This document shows, in pieces, positions 7,552 to 16,203 of a stretch of DNA of 64,000 nucleotides (its first letter is position 1; each line of letters begins with the position of its first letter). The DNA is from CAWBXL01 sp963837365 (lineage in GTDB: Bacteria; Acidobacteriota; Terriglobia; Terriglobales; Acidobacteriaceae). The notes beneath the pieces were generated by a model, which saw nothing but the letters and a program-made list of their open reading frames with translations, was not told the DNA's origin and did not search any database. The position numbers and the translations under genes are program-made. Location: the NCBI GenBank assembly GCA_963837365.1, contig CAWIMW010000001.1, positions 248,001-312,000 on the forward strand, written 5' to 3'.

Positions 7552-8748
7552 CTACACCGGTACGACGGTCTTTCGCGCGGGATTGAAGAATGGTAGCTTC
7601 ACAATCTTCGCCGTGACACTCTGGCGCACAGCTTCAATGGTGATTTCCATCTCCAGCTTCCCTCCAAGTGCCGAGTGCGCGGTTTCCACGCTGGCCAAGG
7701 CAATCATCTTCTTGAGTATCGGGGACCAGGTGGTGGTCGTGGCCTTCCCGACTTGTTTGCCGCCCGAGTAAACAGGCACGTGCACACGCGACGCCTGGCT
7801 GGGAGCAGCTGGGGTGAGTCCATACTTTTCGTAACGCGCCTCAACTTCCGTCCAGTCGACTTCAAGCCCCACAAGTTGACGCGCTACGCCGTGCGTCTGG
7901 TCGTGCAGGAGCGCCGCTCGCCCGATGAAATTCTCTTTTTGCAAATGAACCATCTTGGCAAAACCAAGTTCATAGGGGGAAAACTTTTGCGACGTGATGA
8001 GCGCTTTCTTGCTGCTGGAGTAGTCAACTTCGATGAGCAGCAGACCGGCTTCGACACGGGCCACATCGAGAGCCAGCATTCCCGCCGCATGTAAATCAAA
8101 CTGCTTACCCCTCTCCGCGAGCGCATCCCAGACCTTGAGCGCGTCATTCCACGGAACCCAAATCTCATATCCCATGTCGCCGGTGTAGCCTGTGCGCGAA
8201 ATATCCACCGGAATGCCCGCGATTTTGCCGCTGGTCATGCGGAAATATTTCAGATTGGCAACATCGGCTTCTGCTGCACTCTTGAGCAGCTTGCCCGAAG
8301 TCGGGCCTTGCAGGGCCAGAGCGGCTACTTTTTCAGAGATGTCCTCCACGTGCACGTCCATGTTCAACCCGTTCTGGCGGAACCAGCGCAGGCTGGGATC
8401 GGCAGCGGTCCAGCGATATTTATTTTCTTCGAGCCTGGTGATAGTGCCATCGTCGATGACTTTGCCCTGCTCGTCGCACCAGCAGCAGTAAATGACCTGC
8501 CCGACTTTTACCTTGTTGATGTCGCGCGTGATGATGCGATTGACTAGTTTGGTCGCGTCCTTGCCGGTTATCAGATATTTGTACAGTGGAGAGATATCGA
8601 TCAGCGCCGCGGCATTGCGGATGGCGTTGTACTCGTGCTCGTGATGCACTTCATAAACACTGACCGTGTAATAGCCGGACCACTCGCGATAATTCAAGCT
8701 GTGGCAAAGCGGGAAAGTTCTCTCGTGAAATGCGGTTCCGACGGGCAA
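7552..8748 (-). CDS. GcvT-family folate-binding aminomethyltransferase
   Basis: A 398-residue protein of the GcvT/DMGDH/YgfZ superfamily. Seen: EHEYNAIRNAAALIDISPLYKYLITG (the N-terminal folate-domain signature), VEDISEKVAALALQGPTSGKLL, SRTGYTGDMGYEIWVPWNDALKVWDAL (conserved in T-proteins), and a C-terminal beta domain. Classical GcvT has GAKMxxFAGW near the start, which is absent here, so this may be a relative acting on another methylamine donor rather than the glycine cleavage T-protein. No gcvH or gcvP is nearby, though purU (another folate one-carbon gene) lies 3.6 kb away. It starts at TTG 8746-8748 after GAGGAG. Confidence 0.8.
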   Translation of the reverse strand: MPVGTAFHERTFPLCHSLNYREWSGYYTVSVYEVHHEHEYNAIRNAAALIDISPLYKYLITGKDATKLVNRIITRDINKVKVGQVIYCCWCDEQGKVIDDGTITRLEENKYRWTAADPSLRWFRQNGLNMDVHVEDISEKVAALALQGPTSGKLLKSAAEADVANLKYFRMTSGKIAGIPVDISRTGYTGDMGYEIWVPWNDALKVWDALAERGKQFDLHAAGMLALDVARVEAGLLLIEVDYSSSKKALITSQKFSPYELGFAKMVHLQKENFIGRAALLHDQTHGVARQLVGLEVDWTEVEARYEKYGLTPAAPSQASRVHVPVYSGGKQVGKATTTTWSPILKKMIALASVETAHSALGGKLEMEITIEAVRQSVTAKIVKLPFFNPARKTVVPV

Positions 8749-9088
8749 GGTAGCTCCTCAGTGAATTCCTCTGTGTGACTCTGCGCCCTCTGTGGTCAAA
8801 AGGTTTTAAAAGCTCGAACCACAGAGTCACACGGAGGCAACTCGATCTCGTGCTGGATTATATGCAGCCTACTGCGACCTCTGCAATTTGTCTCCTGACT
8901 GTGGGTCAACTCAGTGCATCTGGTAAAGCGGACAATCGCTCTACCACTCGGCTACAATGAAGCACCTCTATGCGCCGCCTTATTCAATGGTCGGTTCTTC
9001 CCAGTGGACTCTGATTCCCACAGCCGCTAAACTGCCCCCTCTACGTTATTCTTCCTCAGCAGAGAGCGAAAGCTAGGAGCTAAAGCGA
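8749..9088. other. Intergenic region with CACAGAG inverted repeat and a tRNA-like hairpin
   Basis: No gene is visible in these 340 bases. From about 8768 to 8837 there is an imperfect inverted repeat built of CTCTGTG/CACAGAG units, one of four copies in the window. At 8921-8946 TGGTAAAGCG and CGCTCTACCA form a hairpin with one mismatch; on the minus strand this reads GCCGAGTGGTAGAGC, like a tRNA D-arm, but no anticodon or T-arm fits. The end supplies the AGGAGC ribosome site for the GTG start at 9089. Confidence 0.6.
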
Positions 9089-10687
9089 GTGGCTGATTCA
9101 AGCAAATACGACGCAATCGTAATCGGAGGAGGCCACAACGGTCTGACCACCGCGGCCTATTTAGCCCGAGCCGGGAAAAAAGTAGTCGTGCTCGAGCGCC
9201 GCCACGTGCTCGGCGGCGCTGCCGTCACAGAAGAGGTCTTCCCCGGATTCAAGTTCTCCGTCTGTTCGTATGTGGTTTCACTGCTGCGTCCTGAAATCAT
9301 TCGTGATCTCGATCTTCCACGCCACGGCCTGGAAATTCTCCCACTGGACGGCACGTTCACGCCGATGCCAAGCGGTGACTACCTCTGGCGCGTGAACGAC
9401 CACGGCAAGACCCATCGCGAAATCGCCCGCCACTCCAAGCTCGACGCCGAAGCCTACGACGAATTCGGCAAGGCCATGCAGGCCATGTGCCGCTTCGTAA
9501 AGCCAATCCTCAGCATGGTTCCGCCAGATCCTCACTCGCTGAACCCGAAAGAACTGATGAAGTTGATGTTCCTCGGCCGCCGCTTCCAGGGCATGACCAG
9601 CGAGGACAAATACAACCAGGTGCAGTTGATGACCATGAGCGCCATCGACTTCCTCGATCAGTGGTTCGAGACCGACGTGCTCAAGGCCACCATGTCAGCA
9701 TCGGGAATTATCGGTACGTTCTTAGGTGTGCGTTCACCCGGGACTGCGTACGTGCTCCTGCATCACTACATGGGAGAAATTGATGGCGCATTCCGCTCCT
9801 GGGGGTTCTCACGTGGCGGCACGGGCGCAATCTCCAACGCGATCGCAGACGCTGCACGTGAAGCGGGTGCGGAGATTCGCACCCAATCCGGCATTGTCAA
9901 AATTATCGTCAAGGACAACAAAGCCAAGGGCGTGGTGCTCGCGAATGGCGATGAAATCTATGCCGACGTAGTTTCCTCCAGCATCGATCCTCGTCACACC
10001 TTTGTCGAGTTCATAGACAGTGGCCATCTACCGGCGGACTTTCTGGAGGAAGTTCGCCGCTACAAGTACCGCGGTTCGTCCGGCAAAGTGAACCTAGCCC
10101 TCGATGCTCTGCCGAATTTTAAGTGCCTCCCCGGCGTGGGGGCCCATCTTCGCGGTGCGATGTCGATTTCACCCAGTGTCGAGTACATGGAGCGCGCCTA
10201 CGACGATGCCAAGTACGGCAACTTCTCCCGCCGTCCATACATTGACATGGTCATTCCCACGCTGACCGATCCATCGGTTGCACCGGCAGGAAAGCATATC
10301 CTGTCATGCTTTGTGCAGTACGCGCCCTACAAGCTGCGTCCGGGATTAAATTGGGACACGGAGAAAGACGCCTTCGGCAACAACGTGATCGACACCATCT
10401 CCGAATACGCGCCCAACATCAAAGACATCATCCTGCACAAGCAAGTGCTCACGCCGCTCGATCTGGAGCGCGAATTTGGCCTGAGCGAAGGCAACATCTT
10501 CCAGGGAGAGCTTTCGCTTGAACAGCTTTTCTTCCTGCGGCCCGTGCCCGGCTGGGCGCAATATCGTACGCCTATCAAGAACCTCTACATGTGTGGATCT
10601 GCCACGCACCCGGGCGGCGGCATCATGGGTGCCAATGGCCGATTGGCGGCGCTGGAAATCCTCAAAGACCACAAGGGAGCGGCCTAA
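9089..10687 (+). CDS. PYROXD2/CrtI-like FAD-dependent oxidoreductase, copy A
   Basis: A 532-residue flavoprotein of the phytoene-dehydrogenase-like family. The N-terminus has the Rossmann FAD motif IVIGGGHNGLTTAAYLARAGKKVVVLERR and the adjoining LGGAAVTEEVFPGF. The C-terminus has YMCGSATHPGGGIMGANGR, the FAD-binding closing motif of CrtI and PYROXD2 relatives. The reaction is unknown; carotenoid genes are absent, so a PYROXD2-like role is likelier than phytoene desaturation. It begins at GTG 9089 with TAGGAGC upstream. A paralogue starts 3 bases after its stop, so the two form an operon. Confidence 0.87.
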   Translation: MADSSKYDAIVIGGGHNGLTTAAYLARAGKKVVVLERRHVLGGAAVTEEVFPGFKFSVCSYVVSLLRPEIIRDLDLPRHGLEILPLDGTFTPMPSGDYLWRVNDHGKTHREIARHSKLDAEAYDEFGKAMQAMCRFVKPILSMVPPDPHSLNPKELMKLMFLGRRFQGMTSEDKYNQVQLMTMSAIDFLDQWFETDVLKATMSASGIIGTFLGVRSPGTAYVLLHHYMGEIDGAFRSWGFSRGGTGAISNAIADAAREAGAEIRTQSGIVKIIVKDNKAKGVVLANGDEIYADVVSSSIDPRHTFVEFIDSGHLPADFLEEVRRYKYRGSSGKVNLALDALPNFKCLPGVGAHLRGAMSISPSVEYMERAYDDAKYGNFSRRPYIDMVIPTLTDPSVAPAGKHILSCFVQYAPYKLRPGLNWDTEKDAFGNNVIDTISEYAPNIKDIILHKQVLTPLDLEREFGLSEGNIFQGELSLEQLFFLRPVPGWAQYRTPIKNLYMCGSATHPGGGIMGANGRLAALEILKDHKGAA

Positions 10688-10690
10688 CCG

Positions 10691-12277
10691 ATGCCTGACA
10701 AACGCGATGTAGTCATCATTGGCGGCGGTCACAACGGTCTGGTCACCGCTTTTTATCTGGCGAAAGCTGGATTCAAGCCCCTGGTACTCGAGCGGCGCGC
10801 GCAGGTGGGTGGCGCGGCCATCACAGGAGAATTTCATCCCGGATTTCGCGGCCCGATTCTTGCCCACTCTGCCGGCCCTTTGCGCGCGGATATCGTCCGC
10901 GAGATGCAGTTAGAGAAAAACGGCCTGCACTTGATTGAGCCAGAGGTAGGAGTTACAGCTCTTTCTCCGGATGGCCGGGCCCTGGTTCTGTCCTCAGATA
11001 TAAGAAAAGCCGTAGACGAAATCGGTAAATTTTCCGCTAAAGATGCAGCCAAGTATCCCGAGTTTCAGCAATCTCTTGAAAAGATCAGCAAAGTAATCGC
11101 CGAAGTACTGGCCACTCCACCACCGGACATTGACAACCCCAGCTCCGGCGACTTATGGAGCATGTTGAAAACCGGCCGTGCCATCCGCAACCTCGGCAAG
11201 AAAGATATGTATCGCCTGTTGCGCTGGGGGCCGATGGCCGTGGCTGATTTAGCTGCCGAGTATTTTGAAACCGAGTTGCTGCGGGCGGTAGTCGCTGCTC
11301 GGGGAATTTTCGGCACATTTCTCGGCCCCTGGTCAGCAGGAAGCAGCCTGGTGCTGTTGCTTCGCGCCGCTGCCGATTCCCACCCCGCAGGCTCGGCATG
11401 GTTTGCCGCAGGTGGTATGGGTGCGGTTACGCAAGCTATGGCCGCCTCAGCCAAGCAGGCCGGTGCAGAAATTCGCAGCGGCGCAGAAGTCATTGAAGTG
11501 CGGGTAAAGAACGGCGCGGCGACCAGCGTGGTGCTCTCCACCGGAGAAGAGATCACCGCGACGGCAATTGTCTCGAATGCTGATCCCAAGCGTACTCTGC
11601 TCAAGCTGGTTGATCCCATCCATCTGTCGCCCGACTTCGTGATGAAACTTCAGCACTACCGAATGCCCGGGACCGTCGCCAAGGTTAACCTGGCCCTTTC
11701 AGGATTGCCGAAATTCACCGGGATCGAAGACAACACTGCGGCCTTAGGCAGCCGCATCCACATCGGACCTGAAATTGACTACCTGGAACGGGCCTTCGAC
11801 GAATCCAAGTACGGAGATTTTTCCAAACAGCCTTATTTGGAGGTCACAATCCCCACGCTGACTGACCCCTCGCTTGCTCCATCGGGGCAGCATGTGATGT
11901 CGGTTTACATGCAGTACGCCCCGTTCAAGTTGAAAAACGGCGATTGGGAGAGCCAGCGCAAAGCACTCGGCCAGACTGTGGTCAAGACCCTTGCCCAATA
12001 CGCTCCCAACCTGCCGCAGTCGATTCTGACCCACCAGATCATCACACCGCAGGACCTTGAAGACACCTATGGCCTTACCGGCGGGCACATTTTTCATGGG
12101 GAGCTTGCGCTTGACCAGTTCTTCACTATGCGCCCGTTGCTCGATTGGGGGCGCTACAAGACTCCGATTGAAAATCTCTTTTTATGCGGATCGGGCACCC
12201 ATCCCGGCGTTGGTTTGACGGGCGGATCAGGAGCAAATGCAGCCCAAGAAATTTTAAAGGCCCTGAAAAAAAACTGA
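10691..12277 (+). CDS. PYROXD2/CrtI-like FAD-dependent oxidoreductase, copy B
   Basis: A 528-residue paralogue of the preceding gene with the same plan: VVIIGGGHNGLVTAFYLAKAGFKPLVLERR at the N-terminus, VGGAAITGEFHPGF next, and LFLCGSGTHPGVGLTGGSGANAAQEIL at the end. The two share order and many blocks (for example KYGDFSKQPYLEVTIPTLTDPSLAPSGQH against the copy A equivalent) but have diverged well beyond a recent duplication. The tight spacing suggests they may work as a pair or heterodimer, which is inference. The TGA stop is the first TGA of a GAGAACC repeat. Confidence 0.86.
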   Translation: MPDKRDVVIIGGGHNGLVTAFYLAKAGFKPLVLERRAQVGGAAITGEFHPGFRGPILAHSAGPLRADIVREMQLEKNGLHLIEPEVGVTALSPDGRALVLSSDIRKAVDEIGKFSAKDAAKYPEFQQSLEKISKVIAEVLATPPPDIDNPSSGDLWSMLKTGRAIRNLGKKDMYRLLRWGPMAVADLAAEYFETELLRAVVAARGIFGTFLGPWSAGSSLVLLLRAAADSHPAGSAWFAAGGMGAVTQAMAASAKQAGAEIRSGAEVIEVRVKNGAATSVVLSTGEEITATAIVSNADPKRTLLKLVDPIHLSPDFVMKLQHYRMPGTVAKVNLALSGLPKFTGIEDNTAALGSRIHIGPEIDYLERAFDESKYGDFSKQPYLEVTIPTLTDPSLAPSGQHVMSVYMQYAPFKLKNGDWESQRKALGQTVVKTLAQYAPNLPQSILTHQIITPQDLEDTYGLTGGHIFHGELALDQFFTMRPLLDWGRYKTPIENLFLCGSGTHPGVGLTGGSGANAAQEILKALKKN

Positions 12278-12291
12278 GAACCGGGATCTGA
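12272..12291. repeat. GAGAACC repeat, copy 3
   Basis: The sequence AAACTGAGAACCGGGATCTG begins inside the 3' end of the upstream oxidoreductase gene and gives it its stop codon. It is a shorter copy of the family at 1245. Confidence 0.6.
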
Positions 12292-12352
12292 CAGCTGACC
12301 ACTGGTTTTCCGCCCCCAACGCAAGTATCCTAGCAAGCCAGTCACAAACGGA

Positions 12353-13207
12353 ATGAAGAACTCTGCCATCCTCCTAATCACCTGTCCCGACCGCAGGGGG
12401 CTGGTCGCGACCATTTCTGATTTTGTCTTCCGCCACAACGGCAACATTCTTCATGCCGATGAACACGGAGATGCCGAGTCTGGCCTGTTTCTAATGCGGG
12501 TGGAATTCGATCCTGCCGAGTTCGACATCAAGTTTTCAGAATTCAGCCAACATTTCTCCCCCATCGCCGAGAAATATCAGATGAACTGGCGGCTGGCGCA
12601 GTCGAGCTACCGGCCGAAGATGGCGGTTCTGGTTTCGAAATACGACCACTGCCTGGTGGATTTGCTTTATCGCCACAAGAGTGGAGAACTGGCCTGCGAG
12701 ATCCCCATCGTTATATCCAACCACCCGGACAACAAGCCCATCGCGGATTTCTATCAGACCCCGTTCTCGATCGTCCCCGTTCCCAAAGAAAACAAAGCAG
12801 ACGCAGAGCAGAAAATTTTGGGATTGCTGCGGCAGCACCAGCCCGATTTCATTGTGCTGGCCCGCTACATGCAGATTCTTCCGCTGGAATTTTTGCATGA
12901 GTACCCCCGGCGAATCATCAATATCCACCACTCTTTTTTGCCGGCTTTTGTGGGGGCGAAACCCTATCACCAGGCCTTCGTTCGCGGGGTGAAGCTGATT
13001 GGCGCAACCAGCCACTACGTCACGGAAATTCTCGATGACGGGCCGATCATCGAACAAGATTTGGTGCGCATTTCTCACCGCGATTCCCTGGATGATTTGC
13101 TGCAAAAGGGGCGCGATCTGGAAAAAGTTGTACTATCCCGCGCTGTAAGGTGGCATATCGAGAACCGTATCCTGGTTTATGGGAATAAGACGGTGGTCTT
13201 CACCTGA
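12353..13207 (+). CDS. purU: Formyltetrahydrofolate deformylase
   Basis: A 284-residue PurU, hydrolysing 10-formyl-THF to formate and THF to balance the folate one-carbon pool. The N-terminal ACT domain is visible (ILLITCPDRRGLVATISDFVFRHNGNILHADEH). The C-terminal formyltransferase fold has the catalytic triad: Asn190 and His192 in NIHHSFLPAF and Asp228 in ILDDGPIIEQD. The GHYRQAFxxG-type loop appears as KPYHQAFVRGVKLIGATSHYV. Length matches the family (about 280). It lies 75 bases after the paired flavoprotein genes on the same strand and could share their transcript. Confidence 0.96.
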   Translation: MKNSAILLITCPDRRGLVATISDFVFRHNGNILHADEHGDAESGLFLMRVEFDPAEFDIKFSEFSQHFSPIAEKYQMNWRLAQSSYRPKMAVLVSKYDHCLVDLLYRHKSGELACEIPIVISNHPDNKPIADFYQTPFSIVPVPKENKADAEQKILGLLRQHQPDFIVLARYMQILPLEFLHEYPRRIINIHHSFLPAFVGAKPYHQAFVRGVKLIGATSHYVTEILDDGPIIEQDLVRISHRDSLDDLLQKGRDLEKVVLSRAVRWHIENRILVYGNKTVVFT

Positions 13208-13254
13208 TAGGCGATTGCGAACGGCCTAGAATGTTCTTATCCTGGGAGGTCCGC

Positions 13255-13548
13255 ATGCTTCGCAAACTCTGTCTGTCTCTTGTTCTCCTTGCTTCTTTCT
13301 CAAGCCTAAGCTTTCTTCCCGCACAAACTGCAAGGTCTGCTGAAGACCCCGAACTACAGGCCATGAAGTCCGATGTGCAAAGAATGCGCGTCATCCTGAA
13401 TCAGATGAGGACGAATCTGGCGTTCGTGGCGCCTACCCAGAGTCCTTTAAAGCATCAGTTTGAACTCGAAACTGACATGTGGCAGGTGGCATTGGACCGG
13501 ATGGATCGAAGAATTGCGGCAATGGAAGGTAATTCTCAACACAAATAA
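13255..13548 (+). CDS. Small exported coiled-coil protein
   Basis: A 97-residue protein with a signal peptide (MLRKLCLSLVLLASFSSLSFLPAQT) and a mature part rich in Met, Arg, Glu and Asp in heptad-like spacing (LQAMKSDVQRMRVILNQMRTNL, then MWQVALDRMDRRIAAME), which suggests a helical hairpin or coiled coil. ATG at 13255 follows TGGGAGG at good spacing; an upstream in-frame ATG at 13231 lacks this. I do not recognise a family. It ends just before the hairpin that also terminates ftsZ from the other strand. Confidence 0.7.
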   Translation: MLRKLCLSLVLLASFSSLSFLPAQTARSAEDPELQAMKSDVQRMRVILNQMRTNLAFVAPTQSPLKHQFELETDMWQVALDRMDRRIAAMEGNSQHK

Positions 13549-13574
13549 AACGAGGCGGGCGAGTCGCCCGCCTC
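13543..13574 (-). terminator. Hairpin terminator for the ftsZ end of the dcw cluster
   Basis: On the minus strand, 30 bases after the ftsZ stop, GAGGCGGGC pairs perfectly with GCCCGCCTC around GACTC, followed by GTTTTATTTGT. The GC-rich 9-bp stem with a T tract is a convincing intrinsic terminator. On the plus strand the same stem follows the small exported gene but lacks a T tract. Confidence 0.75.
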
Positions 13575-13603
13575 CACACGATGTGTTTCACGGCATGATT
13601 TGC

Positions 13604-14824
13604 CTAGATCGCTTCCCCACGTTTGCGTAGGAAAGCAGGCACATCCAAATCATTCTGCTCATAGTTGGCGACCATGGCATCCCGCATACTGTCGAGCGGT
13701 ATGACTTCAGCAGGGGCCGCTGGTTCCGGCATAAACTCCTCCATCACCATCGGCGGTGTGCTCTCACCTTCTGAATCCGGGAAGTCATTCTCCGCCCGCG
13801 GCGAGATGTAAGGCGCGTGTCTTTCCTCCCGACGCCGGCGCGTGCGGTCGGAATCCTGGAAGCCGGTCGCGATCACCGTGATCTTCACCGTGTCTTTCAT
13901 CTTTTCCTCCATGACCGCACCGAAGATGATGTTGGCATCTTCGTGGGCGGCGTTCTGGATGATGGTGCAGGCCTCTTGAACTTCAGCCAGCTTGAGCGAT
14001 GTAGAGCCGGTAATGTTGATCAGAATCCCCCGCGCGCCGTCAATCGCCCCGGCTTCGAGCAGTGGCGAGGCAATTGCCTTTTGCGCAGCTTCAGTGGCGC
14101 GGCGTGCCCCATTCGCCGTGGCCGTGCCCATGACGGCGTAGCCCATGCCCGCCATAATGGCTTTTACGTCGGCGAAGTCGCGGTTGATGATCCCGGGGAT
14201 GGTGATGATGTCGGAAATTCCCTGCACGCCTTGACGCAGAATGTCGTCCGCCACCAGGAAGGATTCAAAGAACCCTGCATCCTGGGCGACAGCCAGCAGC
14301 TTTTCGTTCGGGATCACAATGGTCGTGTCGATCGCGTCCATCAACTCCGAAACGCCGCGTTCCGCCTGCTGCATACGGCGCTTGCCCTCAAAGGCAAACG
14401 GTTTGGTGACGACAGCAACCGTCAGCGCGCCCATTTCGCTGGCCAACGATGCGATGATGGGCGCAGCACCTGTCCCAGTGCCACCGCCGAGGCCGGTGGT
14501 GACAAACACCATGTCCGCGCCTTCAAGAGCTTCGATAATCTTTTCGGAATCTTCCAGAGCGGCTTTACGTCCGACCTCAGGGTTCGCGCCCGCGCCCAGG
14601 CCGTTGGTCAGCTTTACCCCAAGCTGAATCTTCACCGGCGCGCGAGACATGCGCAGGGCCTGCAAGTCGGTGTTGGCGGTGATGAACTCAACGCCCTCTA
14701 CGCCAGCGTCAATCATGCGGTTAACGGCATTGCCACCGCCGCCGCCCACGCCGATGACTTTGATCTTGGCATCGTTGCGGGGTTCTTCGTTAAAGCTGAT
14801 GCGAATGTCCGTGTCTTTTTTCAT
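13604..14824 (-). CDS. ftsZ: Cell division protein FtsZ
   Basis: The tubulin-like GTPase that polymerises into the Z-ring. Seen: KIKVIGVGGGGGNAVNRMI, the tubulin signature GLGGGTGTGAAP, the T7 loop NRDFADVKAIM that completes GTP hydrolysis in the next subunit, an acidic/Pro-rich linker, and the conserved C-terminal peptide DLDVPAFLRKRGEAI that docks to FtsA. The length of 406 residues is normal. I use ATG at 14822-14824 because AGGTGGT precedes it; a GTG three codons upstream is possible. It is the last gene of the dcw cluster, after ftsA, and a hairpin terminator follows. Confidence 0.98.
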   Translation of the reverse strand: MKKDTDIRISFNEEPRNDAKIKVIGVGGGGGNAVNRMIDAGVEGVEFITANTDLQALRMSRAPVKIQLGVKLTNGLGAGANPEVGRKAALEDSEKIIEALEGADMVFVTTGLGGGTGTGAAPIIASLASEMGALTVAVVTKPFAFEGKRRMQQAERGVSELMDAIDTTIVIPNEKLLAVAQDAGFFESFLVADDILRQGVQGISDIITIPGIINRDFADVKAIMAGMGYAVMGTATANGARRATEAAQKAIASPLLEAGAIDGARGILINITGSTSLKLAEVQEACTIIQNAAHEDANIIFGAVMEEKMKDTVKITVIATGFQDSDRTRRRREERHAPYISPRAENDFPDSEGESTPPMVMEEFMPEPAAPAEVIPLDSMRDAMVANYEQNDLDVPAFLRKRGEAI

Positions 14825-14981
14825 GTTGACCACCTAAATGAAATTTGCGTACCTCTTGCTGTCTTAAAGCAGGTTTCAAATTCAATCCTTAGCGCAGGGC
14901 CACAGAGGCCGTGCTCTGCTCAAACCCAGATAAATCATTGCCAAAGACTAACGACCAACGACCAAAGACCAACGACGGTGC
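14825..14981. repeat. GACCAACGAC repeat in the ftsA-ftsZ gap
   Basis: Most of this 157-base gap is non-coding. At 14941-14977 the plus strand carries tandem 7-base units (CCAAAGACTAACGACCAACG, then ACCAAAGACCAACGACGG). The same unit occurs near 25639-25662 and, unusually, inside the rsmH coding sequence at 32491-32517 and 32572-32601. The copy starts a few bases after the ftsA stop on the minus strand. Confidence 0.7.
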
Positions 14982-16202
14982 TCACGCGCCCTTGCCTACC
15001 AGCATCGCTTTCAACCGCGAACTCCACCGCTCATCCTGCAAGCCGCGGGCGATGCGGGCGCGGTGTCCGTAGAACACCATGCCTAAAACCGTGGCGTATT
15101 CCGGTTCGGCCAGCGTGGACGGCATCTTCGCCAGCGGCGTAGGCCAGGACATCCGCACCAGCCGCCGCAGAATAGATTCTGCGATATCCACCATGCCGGG
15201 TAGCCGCGAGGCTCCGCCGCTCAGGACAATCCCTCCCATGCACGCTTCCAGCATCCCGGCGTGGCGCAGGTTGTCACGCAGCATTTCAAAGAGTTCGCGA
15301 GCACGAGGTTCCAGAATGTCTCCCACCAGGCGCTGGGAAATCATCCGCGAAGGGCGGTCGCCGACCGATGGGACTTCTACTTCGTTGCCCTCGGGAATGA
15401 GCGTGGCAATCGAATTCCCGTACAGCTTCTTGATTTTTTCCGCCTCAGCAATCGGAGTGCACAATCCCACAGATAGATCGCTGGTGAAATGATCGCCGCC
15501 GATGGGGATGACCGCGCTGTGTGCCACAGCGCCCTCCCGCATGACAATCACATTCGTCGAACCTGCTCCGAGCTCAGCAAGGCAGACGCCCAGCTCCCGC
15601 TCATCCGTGCGCAGCACAGAGTCGGCGCAGGCCAGCGCTTCGTAAACCGTATCGTCCACATGGACACCAGCTTTGTTTACAGCGGTGACTACATTTTGCA
15701 CGGCGCTGGAAGCCGCGGTCACGATATGCACCCGTACTTCCAGGCGGCTGGCCATCATGCCCAGCGGATCATGGATACCGCTCTGGTTGTCGAGAATGAA
15801 TTCTTGCGGCAAAAGGTGCAGAATCTCGCGGTCCGCGGGCAAAGCAATGGCGCGGGCTTTCTCTACAGCTTGCTGGATTTCTTCACGTCCAATTTCCCGT
15901 GGGCGCACGCCGAACGAGATCCCGCCCTGACTGTTCACCGCGCGGATGTGCGGCCCTGCGATGCCCAGCATTGCGTGCTCAACCGGCACACCCGCAGAGT
16001 TTTCCGCCTGCTCGACTGCGCTCTGAATCGAGCCGACGGCTTTTTCCAGATCTATGATGACGCCCTTGCGCGATCCCAGCGAGTCCGCCACGCCATGTCC
16101 GCGATAGCGCAGGCCGTTGCCCGTGATCTCCGCCACCAGCACGCGGGTCTTGGCGCTGCCCACATCAATCGCGGTTAAGAAATGTTCATACTGATTTCCC
16201 AT
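14982..16202 (-). CDS. ftsA: Cell division protein FtsA
   Basis: An actin-like ATPase of 406 residues that tethers FtsZ to the membrane and activates septal synthesis. Seen: FLTAIDVGSAKTRVLVAEI (phosphate 1), the SHS2/1C insert from about residue 85, LAELGAGSTNVIVMREGAVAHSAVIPIGGDH (phosphate 2), and GGIVLSGGASRLPGMVDIAESIL (adenosine motif). The C-terminus LKAMLVGKGA is short and only weakly amphipathic for a membrane-targeting helix. Its ATG lies one base after the ftsQ stop (TAG-C-ATG), so the two are translationally coupled. Confidence 0.97.
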   Translation of the reverse strand: MGNQYEHFLTAIDVGSAKTRVLVAEITGNGLRYRGHGVADSLGSRKGVIIDLEKAVGSIQSAVEQAENSAGVPVEHAMLGIAGPHIRAVNSQGGISFGVRPREIGREEIQQAVEKARAIALPADREILHLLPQEFILDNQSGIHDPLGMMASRLEVRVHIVTAASSAVQNVVTAVNKAGVHVDDTVYEALACADSVLRTDERELGVCLAELGAGSTNVIVMREGAVAHSAVIPIGGDHFTSDLSVGLCTPIAEAEKIKKLYGNSIATLIPEGNEVEVPSVGDRPSRMISQRLVGDILEPRARELFEMLRDNLRHAGMLEACMGGIVLSGGASRLPGMVDIAESILRRLVRMSWPTPLAKMPSTLAEPEYATVLGMVFYGHRARIARGLQDERWSSRLKAMLVGKGA

Positions 16203-16203
16203 G

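Noticed and set aside
7552..8748. A canonical glycine cleavage T-protein (gcvT)
   Set aside because: The N-terminal GAKMxxFAGW block is missing and no gcvH or gcvP lies nearby, so only the family name is kept.
8921..8946. A complete tRNA gene
   Set aside because: Only the D-arm-like part fits; no acceptor pairing, anticodon loop or T-arm could be drawn.
9089..12277. Carotenoid biosynthesis genes
   Set aside because: The flavoproteins are CrtI-like, but crtB, crtE or related genes are absent and the sequences fit PYROXD2-type proteins better.
14941..14977. A CRISPR array from tandem GACCAAC units
   Set aside because: Units are only about 7 bases with no unique spacers, and no cas genes are near; it is a simple intergenic repeat family.
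13817..15142. Plus-strand open frame of 441 codons
   Set aside because: It lies antisense to ftsZ and ftsA, has no conserved motifs and is explained by GC-biased codon use of the real genes.
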